Source: Stratiolaelaps scimitus
Lineage: Eukaryota; Arthropoda; Arachnida; Mesostigmata; Laelapidae
NCBI GenBank assembly: GCA_019614645.1
Contig: JABWDB010000014.1
Span: forward strand, 5,368,501 to 5,432,500
Direction of reading: 5' to 3'
DNA length: 64,000 nt
Part shown: one piece after another, positions 51,119 through 62,470 of the stretch
Layout of the letters: each line of letters begins with the position of its first letter
How positions within the stretch are numbered: position 1 is the stretch's first letter
Notes under the pieces: model-generated
What the model saw: the letters and a program-made list of their open reading frames with translations, nothing else
The model's database searches: none
What the model was told of the DNA's origin: nothing
Made by a program: the position numbers and the translations under genes

Positions 51119-51286
51119 GCTCATTTGTGTGCGTCTCGCAATCGGTGGAGACACGTAGGTGCACGGGTTCGATCCACACCGTTGCACATTTGCATTTGGG
51201 GGTCCGTCTTACGAAGCACTGCTAAAAGCAGTACCGTGGACGTTAAATATTGGCTGAGAGTCAGCCTGAAAACCTTACGTACCGTT
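51119..51286 (+). mobile_element. tRNA-derived SINE, copy E
   Basis: Plus strand. It has GGAGACACGTAGGTGCACGG, box-B-like GGGTTCGATCCAC, CGTTGCACATTTGCATTTGG, GGTCCGTCTTACGAAGCAC, GCAGTACCGTGGACGTTAAA and TATTGGCTGAGAGTCAGCC. The box A part of the head is poorly kept (about 51121-51145), so the copy may be slightly 5'-truncated. Confidence 0.8.
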
Positions 51287-54200
51287 CATTCGAGTTATAC
51301 ATAGATGCATCCGTCGTGCTGATCGATGGAGAGGATAAGATTGCCTCGAACGAGGAGTGAACCGAAAATCAATGAACATCAGATTTGTCTTCATGAGATG
51401 GGGTTTTGAGATTTGGCTAGACGATGGGGTTTTGACGACAGTAAACTCACGAACCAAGATGATTCGCCAGCCTAGGCACAAACCGAGTTTTATCCGGCTG
51501 GTACGATTAAGGACTGTTCGAGGAACAGCAAAGTTTTACAAATAAAAAACACCCCTTACAAATTGTGTATCTGACAAGCTTATATAGTTTGCCGTCCCTT
51601 GATACGGCACATAGCGGTCGATAGTTAACATTGGATTAAGAGTAAAGGGATCAGGCCCTAGTTAGGACTTCACCAGTTAGGCTTTGCTTGGCAAACAGGT
51701 CTGCAGTCGACACATCTGCGTCCTGTCCTGTCTATGTATGTGTGGCGACGTAAATACGTTTACTTAGACGTTGTGTGCTCACAGGTGGTAAATCCTCGTG
51801 TTTTTCGCAGATTTAGGTAATTCTATCGACGGCATATATCTCGTTTTCGAAGACGGCTCTCAGACAACGCCGGAAGTCGTCGCATAGAAGATGTACACAA
51901 AAAAAGGCCAACGCGCTGATCGACACAGCAACTTACTACAAGCAAAACACGCAGTTAACTTGTGTGTCTTCCAGGATACCACGACTGGACCTAATTTTAT
52001 TATCGGAGACCTAATTGTAGTAAGCTAATGAGTAATCGATGAAGCCGGTAGTAATAGGTAATATTATGAAGATTTGGAATAACGCTTTGATCACTGTCCC
52101 TTCAACGTACTAACGAACAACAATCACAAGTTATTATAGATATATGCATGTATTTTGTTGAATCGGTAAATCTCAACGACGACCGTTGTACACTGTCGCC
52201 ACTGTGCCGTAGAGGAAGTGATTATAAATATTCAGGGTCATTTGCAGATATCCGGCCAGAGTTTTATCTCTGACTAACAGCAATGGCAACGCGGCACGAA
52301 GAAAATAAACGCCGCCGAGTGGCGAGGACGATACCCGAAGCAGTGTCGCTCCTCTGAGCAGGATCTTCCTATCCAATCTATGACTGCACGTCGACATGTT
52401 CTTGTATGCACGGGAGTGCCCTGTTGGCATAGATCCATCTCCATCTAGCTGTGGAGATTTGTTAAGCGAATCTTATAATAGACGGTGGACAGTGAATAAT
52501 TCAGTTCCCAAATAGGGACAGTTTGGACGAATCGAGACTGCAAATTTGAAATTAATAATAATTAATAATAATAATTATAATCGAACTCATCATAACAGTA
52601 ATGAGCTCATCGTTTGTCAGCCGTACATGATGATTATGCAGAACTCTAAAAAACCTCTTATGTTATGCTACCCTAGTTACCCACACTGATTCAAGGCGTG
52701 GTCAGATTGCCTCGATTGTAAATGAGTACGCTATGAAAACAATACATATGTAAATGTTGTGAAAGTCAGCCCAGTATGTATATATACAAATGCAAACCTA
52801 GTATAACAATATGACAAAAAAAAGTACAACAATATCGCCCACATTCACCTACTCAGCCGTTGCCTCTGTTGCAAGATCGAAAGTCCGCCCCAGAATGGTG
52901 GCCACGTATAAACGTGGAATGCTCCGATACATGAAACGGAAACTTATGAATTGCGCAGGCGTCCTTCGAAATCGTCCCATGAGTAAATATCCGTCTGGCA
53001 TATAGTTCGACTCAGATCCTGAGTACCCCACCTAATAACATGACCTAGGTTATATACATCGGTTACAGTGGGGGCATGTTAATGAAATTTGATTGCCATA
53101 AATTGACGATGCCTATTATGTAGATTTATGTAAAATTCCTAATGCAAACAATTAATAATATTTAGTATTATTGATGAATTCAATATCGTGAGGCATTTTC
53201 GTCACTGGTGTATTGCCAATATCCTTTGTTTGATAACTAAGCTTGCGTCGGTTCACACCTCGGGTAGACAGTCAATTTAAAGGAAAAATCCAGTAACACG
53301 ACTCACGCCGAGTTAGTTAAAACAGATTAATTTGTGTATGAAATGCATTCGGCAATCGACTTCTTCTCTGCTAATTAATTTTCCCCTAAGCATTTAAATG
53401 AACTTACTCCTATTGGCTCGACTAGGGTGTCTGCATTTCAAAACATGAGATGCTTAAGTTGATAACATACATACTATTCCAATTTGATTAACACAATTAG
53501 CACGCCCATCACCAACTTCGAGTTTCCCGCGAGGTCTGCTTTAGTGAACGACTAAACATTGATTTGCGTACACAGATGAGCTAGCTTTAGTCATTCCATT
53601 CAGTATGCTGCAAACTGCAGCTAACATCCAATGGGACGATGTCGACAGACCATCCCTATAATTGCCATCGGGTGTATGGGTGCTCTTCCGCGCGTTGTTG
53701 TGCAGGTCAAGTATATCGTGTAAAGTGCTCAGTTCGTCAATTTGCAAGCGAATATCTATTGCATGGACTACAAGCGCGACTAGAGTTGCCGTCTGCATGC
53801 ATGTCGGCATCTGATTTCACTACCGATCAGAGTTAGCTGAGTAAACGTTGTTGTCTCTGTTTATAGGAAAAGTTCGTTTTAAGCTTCAAGTTCTACATTC
53901 TTCCGAGGGCGCGCTTCCCCAAGGTCAGCTGGCCGATTTTTCAGACGTGCAAATCTAGCATTCGTTGCGTGTCGATTACGCTTTGCCAACAGTCGTATTC
54001 TAGACTACGTTTTCCGCTGACGTGCCAAAAGGCGCTCTTCGTTTCATACCTGATATGTTGAGGTTTCCCTTAACTTTCTCCACTTTTATTGTCGGTCCGC
54101 AAACGCTCTATTTATCATATAAGTGTCACTCACGCAAGTGTTATCGATGCCAACTAGTCAGCACTGTTCACCTTTGGAGTTCATCGCACACGGCATACAC

Positions 54201-57200
54201 TGTCACATGTCTACACGTTGCTTATTATTTTCTGACAAGGTCGTTTTTCTTGTACACAATACTTCTATTTCTCTCTGTTTCTCTGTCTCACTGTTTCGCT
54301 CGTCTGTCCAGTAGATACTGATTAGGTCTTCCCTACAAGTTTATCGATACTTTTCGGTGCCGTGGCTACTCATGTCCGATACGCGCTGCCTTAATACAAG
54401 CTATCACAGAACTATCACAGCATGCTTTTTGCATCGTTGCCGGAAAGACGCCGGCGTCGATAGGGAAAGGGGAATGATGTCGAATGAGACGGCCAACGTT
54501 CACCGGCGAGTGAACTCGCGCCAGTTCCTCAACAGTCTTTTATACCGTGCAGCGCGTGCTTGGTCAGGCTCCGAGCAGCAGCGAGCTCTTGAGCATCCAT
54601 CGGCCGGACCCTCGACAAGCGGCGATGGCGCCCTCTTCCGGCTGTCCTACGTACTCAGCAGCTAGACTCTGGCCTAGGTGGGCCGCGCTAGGACCTAGTC
54701 CATAGCCTGTAGCACTGTGGGGCGGTTGTGGCGCCGGCAGACCGAAGCGTGTCCTTCCGTCCTGGAGGAACGCCGGAGCGGAGCGGCCTGCCGGGGAGCG
54801 ACCGAAGCGGCGGCGGCAGCAGCCGAGCGCGGACTCCAGGCCCACTCGTCCGCCTCGGCCTTTGCCGCTCTCGGTTGTCGCTCTACGTCCCCGCTCCAGC
54901 TCAAGGACAACCTGTTGCAGCAGGCACCGGAAAGCACACAATGAGGAGACGCGCTGGGGAAAGCGCACAATTTTGGGGAAGGGACAGCTTGCTGGTGGAC
55001 GTCGTGTGCAGGCCTGGAGGTTTGCACCTTCGGCTGCTGCTGCTGTGTCGATTGCTGCTGCTGTGTAGCCTACTCCATCCTGTTGGCTTCGACTCCGCTG
55101 TCATGTCGATCATGCAGTGGGGTGCCCGGACAGACGGCTCTGCTCACCGTTGAGTGAGGAGCCACAGGTGGCCGTACCGGGAACTTCCGAGGCTTGTCCG
55201 GGTTTCCTGTGCCGAGCAGCTTTCTGCCCCCCGCCCTCTCTATTCTCCCATAAAGTGCGACGTTGTTCTGCTATTAGGATTCTAGCAAGATATCTAGTGG
55301 ACGCCCAGTCAAGCTTCTTTCTGACCCTTATTTCTCGGCCTACACGCTTCTAACCAGGAGGCGGTCAAGCGAGTACGCAGGGTAGCTAGACGCGGCTGGG
55401 TCCTGCGACCTTTAGTGGTGGATGCGCGCAAAGCTTACCATCTATCCCTCTCCTACCTGACTAGATATCCCTGCTTCTGGCCGCCTTGCTTCCAACTCCG
55501 TTGACGACGACGAATACACCGTGGTACCCTGCAGTTGTACGAATACCGAACATGACTTTGTGTAACGACCTGCCACCAGTTAGTTCGCGAGAATGGTGAG
55601 CGGACGCGACAGTTGCTGGGGACGTTACCGGAGTTCGAGTTCTTCTCTGTAGCGAACCGGGTCGAGGGTTATCAGGGAAAGACGAAAGAGGCTTTTGAAA
55701 AGAAAGTGAAAATCGAGAAGGTCACGCCCAACCAAAGGAGCAAACTGACTAGACTTTCTGGCCAGATAACGATTGCAATCGAGTACGATCGAAAGCCTGT
55801 ACTGTGCCAGGTAGGGATGTAGTACGGGCACACACACGCTCGCCCAGACTGACATAGACGTCTGCTTCGCTCCCGCTCGTTGTCGCTGCCGTCGCAACGA
55901 CGCACATCGTCGAGTATTATAGATGGATGGCTGGACAGGCGCTCGCGGGCAAAGGTAGCTTGCGTCATCTCGACCTCGAAAGGGAGCTTCTTGCTCTCTG
56001 CGGTAATGGGAGAAGCCAATTTTATAATATAAGCTGGATTATTGGACGACACTGTCATACGTTCATAAGCTCGTCTTTGATACCGAATTCTCACATCAAG
56101 GTCGGCTAGCACAGTGTTGGCAATGCGTCCGAGGATCAAAAAGTGTTCCATTAACGTTGCCCCATCTAGCAATGTCCGACGCATATTGTGTCCTTCTGCT
56201 GCGTGTCCTCTCGCGTGCCGCGCCGATATTGGCCTGCTAGGTTTGTCGTTGCCGTCGGGCCTATGGCCAAACGAATGGGGAGGCCAATGTTGCCGGTGCA
56301 CCATGGTCAAATGCGATGTCCAGCAGGTGAACATCTATTTACTAGCCATTTATTAACAGCTTGGCAATTTGCTGGCAACGTCGATCTGTCCGTACGGCAG
56401 ATTCGGCAATTTTACGCCTGCTCGTCGTCGATATCCAGGGCCCCCTGCTGGGCGCGATTGGTTTGACTAGGCGAACTGTTTGTTTGCGCCATAGCAACGA
56501 ATTCACAGGGTAAAGATTGGAGGAAAGCTTGTTTTTCACTGATGTTTGGATCCCAAGGAGAAGGCGTGTAGTAATGGCTGGAGCGGTTCCTTCATAAAGT
56601 CAAACGTCTCGCATAGAATCGTATGACGACAGCGGACGCCTAGGTAAATATAATATATATATATATATATACGAATTAAATAAATAAATATATAAGCTCA
56701 GGTCGGTTCTCCGATTTAGACTGTCTGTAATATCGCTGAAGGCTGCCTTCCGTTCGCTAAGGAGTAACTAAGTGTTTAAGTGGAACAATATCTCGTATGA
56801 TAATTTGACGGGTGCTGGCGAAAAGTGTTGCCGGGATTCTCATACAAATACAATCTGACACACTGATCATGCCGATTGTGCAATACGAGATATATATAAT
56901 ATTTATATATGAATTGGGCGCATGTACCTGCTACGATGTGCCGTTTTCGATGAGCGATCTGGGTGAGCCTTGTGTCGTTCAGAAAATTCGATAGGATAGC
57001 TAATCGGAGAGGTGCTCTAAAATCGAGTGGCAAGTACTTCCTGTTTAAACTGGAGTAGCTAGACCAAGCACGGTTGACAAAACGGGCGGTAATTACACGA
57101 CTTCGCAGTAGCGCTTCTCATAGAACGTGTTGAAAGGAGCCAAATGGCCTCCTCGAATTGGAATCGATTTACTTATGAAAACTATATACCCCCCCCCCCT

Positions 57201-57952
57201 TTCTTGAATGGTTGAAATTCAAGTTCATGGTGTGCAATTTGCTTCCGGTTTCATGTGTACATGTTTGTCAGGCATCCGGTTACCCATTGTCGATTGCCTT
57301 GGGCAATATGCTTTGCTTACAGTTGGATCCTAGCACTGTGCCGACTCAAGGCCACCTTGCGTAATGCATAAGGGTTCTCCTTACGGGCGACAGATGTCTT
57401 TCTTCGAGCGGCGTATCGTCTAGGCCAAAGCTAACAGTCGCTAATAGTCACTGATACCGCTTCGATTGTCCCACCTACAAGCGTAGGATATCCAGCTTTC
57501 ACCAGGCATATTATTCAGGTTGCAGCTGGCTATTGGGCACGATAGACGGGTGTGGATTTAGCTGCACTAATTTGCACTCTTGCCGACGGCGATCGGTGGA
57601 GTTGCAGAACGTTGTTGTTGTTGTTGTTGTTGTTGTTGTCGAGAGAATGACATGCTCATCTCTGCGAGGAATTGTGTCATCGTATGCTCGAGTCAATACA
57701 GCAGTGAATGTACTACTGACGGTGAAATACGTGGTTGTAAGGTTCCCGTGCGCGATCTTGGTGAAGAAGGTGGCTTGCATCCCTTGATGCTTTGCATCAT
57801 GTGACCGGAGCAGTAGAATACGCCCGCCAGATACGAGTCTAATTTTTAGCACGACCTTCCTACCCTTCATTCTAAACAAAGTTAACTGTTCTGAGATGAT
57901 TTCTACAGGAGCTTAGTTGCGCCGAGGTTGCTATATAATTTAGTCAAGGTCG
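51287..57952. other. Intergenic with a GC-rich island
   Basis: The 54.48-55.26 kb block is clearly GC-richer than its surroundings and is open in four or more frames. That suggests base composition, not coding. A 220-codon minus frame (55672-56334) is the longest in the window not explained by another feature. It has no recognisable domain, and a frame this long is not very unlikely by chance in 64 kb. Confidence 0.55.
57611..57639. repeat. (GTT)n microsatellite
   Basis: Nine to ten GTT units. The poly-Val, poly-Cys and poly-Thr open frames over it on both strands are products of the repeat, not genes. Confidence 0.95.
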
Positions 57953-58136
57953 CGGTCCTGGTGGTGCATTCGAGTGCGCCTGCGGTTCGATCATAGGAGA
58001 CGGGCGTAGGTGCTCGGGTTCGATTCCCCCCGTTGCACATTTGCACTTAAAGGGGTATGTCTTATGAACCATGGCGGAAAGCAATACCGTGACGCTAAAT
58101 GTTTAAGTCTGTGAGTCATCCTGGAAAATGTACTTG
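57953..58136 (+). mobile_element. tRNA-derived SINE, copy F
   Basis: Plus strand, near full length: GGTCCTGGTGGTGCATTCG, GTGCGCCTGCGG, GGGTTCGATTCCCCCCGTTG, CACATTTGCACTTAAAGGGG, GCAATACCGTGACGCTAAA and GAGTCATCCTGGAAAATGTA. A second GGTTCGAT lies about 32 bases before the true box B, so the head carries two box-B-like words. Confidence 0.8.
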
Positions 58137-59299
58137 TTTTGCTATTTTAATTAGTTGCGTGGAGACGTATTGTCTAAAAAACATGTTGCAGCGTTTGAGA
58201 GAGTTCAGCCGAAGTTTGAAAGGAGACAGCTATCAAAGGGGGTGTTACATGCTCAAGGGAAACTATGATAGTTTGTCTCCCATATAGAGGCGAGTTGTTC
58301 ATTGGCCCCGATATCAGTGTGTATAAACGTACTCAAACGTAATTAATACCGTAAACGAATTCGTTGATGTCCGATTGCATAACGTGCGCAATGGACTAGC
58401 CATCCATCGAACTGGAGCACCTCGACATGAGCGCTTAAACAGTGGTTCTTTCGTGGATGGTATCGCGCCTTATTCCTGGAATACCTTGCTCCCATAACAA
58501 CTCTCAAAACGTGCAATAATATTTGTTAATAAATGAGATCTATCGCACCCATTTTTATTCATGAATGTATATTGAAATATTGTATGACGCACAGAAATTG
58601 AGTCAAACCCATCCATTGAGCAACGAGTTCTTCTTCCGGACCGCATCCTGCCAAAATAACTCACAATGGATAGGGCACAAATCATTTTTCAGGCGTCGAA
58701 CTGGCTAATGTGATACCATTGGTGACCGAGGAAAATCGAATGAAACCGCCAACGTAAAGCAACTTACCCAAATGCGAGCTAAGCGTTCCACAGTGGATCT
58801 CTTAAAACTAACCTATTAGTATGGAAAGGAATAGATGAAAAACGAAATATAATTTAGGGAAATAGGCTTTTACATTTACGAATTAGTCCGCCCGCGGTGG
58901 GGATTCTTGTAGCTGTTCATTGTAACGTCAGGCACCTGAACATCATTCATTATCTTCTCAACTACAAACTACATCAATAAATTACTAAATTTCTGTTGAG
59001 CGGATTGTGTAGGACACCAAATAGCTGTAAACTCATAACTAAGAAAAATCAAAGTGTTCTCCTCGAAACACCTTGTTTAGGCTATAGCGTATGTGGATAC
59101 CACTTAAAAGCCTTTTTGTTATCATATCGACTATCTAGCATGATCGCGTCGTGATGAATTGCGTTGTTTAATGTCGAAATTTCCATCGTCCCAGTTGAAA
59201 TTCGAGTAAAAATATTCCAAGGAATATATATGTATATATATATATATATGTACATTACATCTATATTTCTCCTCTCTTGTCTTCGAAACCTTAGGCGGC

Positions 59300-59482
59300 T
59301 CCGACCCCTCGTGGCCAACATCTTAGAGGGGGTCTGCCATAGGCTGGTCTGTTCCATAGGGCAGAAGCGTGTAGGGTCCTGCCTTCTGCAGTATCTTCCC
59401 CTCAATGTACAAAGAGGCAATGCCATCGCCTCCGTCGAGACCATGACCGTCCCGACCTGAAGCCCTGTCTCCACCCCCTAGA
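59300..59482 (+). repeat. GC-rich repeat family, copy 2
   Basis: Partner of the 20.75 kb copy. GGCCAAC, GAGGGGGTCTGCCA and AGGCT (59313-59348), then AGGCAATGCCA, GACCATGACCG and CTCCACCCCC keep the same order and spacing. A 98-codon open frame crosses it and begins in the TA-rich tract upstream. It is probably not a real gene. Confidence 0.6.
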
Positions 59483-59813
59483 AATAATTGATTTAAAATA
59501 CCTTACCCTATAAGCATAAATAATATATATATATCTATAATCTACAAATTCCTTCTGACGGCTAGGTATGCACCATTTCTATACCCATTTATAACTTCGT
59601 TATTGAAGGCCTCGCGGATCAAATCAATGTTTGCATACCTTTGGGCACCTCTTTAATTGATGGAGGCAACCGTAGCAACACGGGCTTAAATCGGAAGAAT
59701 AAGGGGGGGGGGGGGGCATGCCATCACTTAATGTTGTTGGCCTTAAGCCAGGACGTAATTTCATTGGTACAATGTGACCTAGCATTGTCATCTAGCGGCC
59801 ATGCTCGGTGCTT

Positions 59814-59868
59814 CCTATTGCCATGCCATTTCGGCGCCCTATTGCCATGCCAGAAAGGGGTCGGCGCC
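59814..59868 (+). repeat. Short imperfect tandem duplication
   Basis: CCTATTGCCATGCCA occurs at 59814-59828 and again at 59838-59852. Each is followed by a short spacer and TCGGCGCCCT. Unit length is 24-30 bases. Confidence 0.7.
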
Positions 59869-62092
59869 CTCGATGTTTATTAATGTTCCAGTAACCCTAC
59901 AAAAACTGCTCACGCCAACAGTACTCCTGTGCTCGACTTAGGGCATTGTTTGCTGTGCAATCTAACCAACTTTAGATGGATTTCAGCTGGACATTTTTTT
60001 CTTTTCTTCTTCTTTTGGGAGATAAACCTGACACTTTCCTTCTGAGAATGCAAGTCTGAGGGATCTGGTCCGCCGGTTGCCATTTCGAACGCCTAACGAA
60101 AGCCGAATGCTAGCGGCTTTCTCGCCGCCTGCTGGCTAATTGTTGTGTCTCACTACCCGCCAAATTTGAATTTAAACCGGCCAATAATAAGAATACGGCG
60201 CAAGACGATGGGAGTCTCTTTTTCTTGGGTCAGCCTAATATATACATATATATATATATACACCTAATACAGGCGACTGCAATGACATTGATCAATTCGT
60301 AATTGTTGTCTCAGAAACTCGTTTAGTAGACTTTTCTTCGCGGATTTGTGCTTACGTGAATGAACTGTCGAAAAATCCCACCAAAAAATAACACTGTCGG
60401 GCGATCATAAACATTTTGACCACGAGCGATGTGTGCAATATCAACACTATGTGTGACATAATTCTATGGCAGCCCGATTTTACATCGATGTCTACGCAGG
60501 TGCCCCTAGCGGTAGGTTTACCAAGATAAAGCCAACAGAGGTCTACTTAATTATCGTTAATAACTTAAGGACATTTGTTTTTCGAGGTTGTTCGGGGGCT
60601 TCGGTTCGGTATAGGAGTTATCAAATTCACCGTTGGCAGCATCGGACAGGGATTTAGTTACCGCACGACATATACACACGCAATTGCGCAGGGTATCTTG
60701 AGGCTTTTCCCCATTGCAAATCGACGCTCATGACTAAATTATCCAAATACTCCTCCACCATCCTGTAGCAGCTTTAAAGGACGGAATCTTATGCCTGGCA
60801 GCGTGTTGTCGTGTGAAAGGGTCGCGAGTGGTTCTTTTGTTCAATTCCTGATTTTGCACCACGTAGAAAGTCTGCTTTAGTCCTGCCAGCTCGCATTTTC
60901 CTAGAGAAAGAAACGAAAGGAGAGAGAGAGAGACCAAGAGAGATGCATTGATGAACGCGCGCCTAAGTATGCATTACACGCATTGGCCTCAATATCGGTG
61001 GGAGCGACAAGCGTTAACAGCTTGCAACTCGTTAGTGGCTGAGCAGTTCGATGTATGTTACACACGATGCCTAACGACCTGCGGTGCTCGCTGCGACCAG
61101 CGTATCTCGGTCAGGAGATCTCGTTCCTGCACCTTTTCGCTTAGCACTTTGCACTTCCGTGGAGTGTATGTGTGTGCAGACAGGATATGAGCCGCAGCTA
61201 TTGACGCCCTGTTTCCGGGTTGATAATGGCCGGCTATTACGGTCAGCGGTCTAAAAAATCATACGAGGAGCGGTCCCCCGATTGTGTGGTTCACCTATGT
61301 ACATCTCCGTGGAGTCCCAATAGGCCGAACTGACTGAACTCAGGGATTGCCCGAGCGCCGCCCGCACATCCGCAGCCCAAAACCACGAAAGCGCGAGGTG
61401 GCCCTTGTGACCCAATTAACACCTTCCAATGGTTCCTCAGGTGCCGCACAACGCTCTCCCTCTCTCATAGGCCTGCACAAGTTGCAACACCCAGTTCGAA
61501 CATGTAGCAGTTAAACATGGATGACCAGAGGAACGAGTCTGATACCAGATAGTATTAATGTTCCCAGATGTCTATTCCCGTTGCAATTGCGAGGTCGCGA
61601 GCAGACTTCGACGTGTTTTCGACAGACACTCGATCAAAGGCTGTGCACTCAACCTGGTGGGCTCGAATTTTCAATCGTATTGGTGCAAGGCGACTAGAAG
61701 CTCCCGATCTCTACGGCACGACGGCAAAGGTACGACAAACCAAAGCAATCTGAGATCAGCAGTACCAAATCTAATATATGATAATTAAGCACCACAAATC
61801 AACTGGCCAGGTATAATTTCAGCCATCATTGTGTAAGCCATATTATTCACCACTCGGCCACTCGAAAGTAGCACATGTTCGGTTAGTGTCCGTGAAGCAA
61901 GCAATACGAACGCTCTATATGGACCATTCGACCATTCGGATTCTAGTGTTCAACATTATGCTGGGGGGGGGGAACCTTATCGGTTGTGAACGCCTCTCCG
62001 GCAGAGAAATCATCCATCTATAGGCTAATCTATCGAACTGGCTATCTATAAAGGCACGAAACAAAATATAGTTGTAGCGTAAGTAAATAGCG

Positions 62093-62156
62093 AGTTGGAG
62101 CGAGCCAGTTACGACCCTTTAACATTAATCGCGCTGATAGGGTCGTAACCAACTCC
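62093..62156. repeat. Bulged hairpin
   Basis: GTTACGACCCT (62108-62118) is perfectly complementary to 62139-62149. Outside it, GAGTTGG (62093-62099) can pair with CCAACTC at 62149-62155, one base overlapping the inner stem, leaving a one-sided bulge. The loop is 20 bases. It stands 45 bases before a second, stronger hairpin. Confidence 0.7.
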
Positions 62157-62200
62157 GCAGGTGCCCCCTTCGCTCGGGGATTGAATAATCATTCAGTTCC

Positions 62201-62270
62201 GTGAGCGGCATCTTTTGCAAGCGTACGCAACTCAAACGAGTTGCGTATGCGTTGTATTAATGCCGCTCAC
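62201..62270. repeat. 70-nt two-stem hairpin, precursor-microRNA-like in size
   Basis: Outer stem: GTGAGCGGCAT (62201-62211) pairs with 62260-62270, 11 perfect pairs. Inner stem: GCGTACGCAACTC (62221-62233) pairs with 62238-62250, 12 pairs plus one wobble, closed by AAAC. A 9-base partly paired internal loop separates them. The size and shape are compatible with a microRNA precursor, but a palindromic transposon end is equally possible. No expression evidence is available. Confidence 0.75.
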
Positions 62271-62417
62271 AGTCTGCAGAAAATCCTCGGCCAATCTCGC
62301 TAACGTCACCTTACACGTTGTACACGTAAATGTTTAGATTATGTCAAAAGCATTACGCACTTGTATTCTTCAGGCCCTCGGCGACTTGTAATCATCGACA
62401 TGATTTTTCGAGAACTA

Positions 62418-62470
62418 AAGCGTATTATATTGCAGTTCCAACAATAAACTTGATTTTGAAAACTTGAAAC
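62418..62470 (+). repeat. LINE-like 3' tail fragment
   Basis: TTGCAGTTCCAACAATAAAC (62430-62449) matches the LINE tail at 13021-13040 at 17 of 20 positions and is preceded by a related CTAAAGCGTATTATA. It lies about 160 bases after a strong hairpin pair, and the two may belong to one element. Confidence 0.4.

Noticed and set aside
57511..57879. 122-codon frame with a Thr run, and opposed frames with Val or Cys runs
   Set aside because: All come from one GTT microsatellite. No flanking domain is present.
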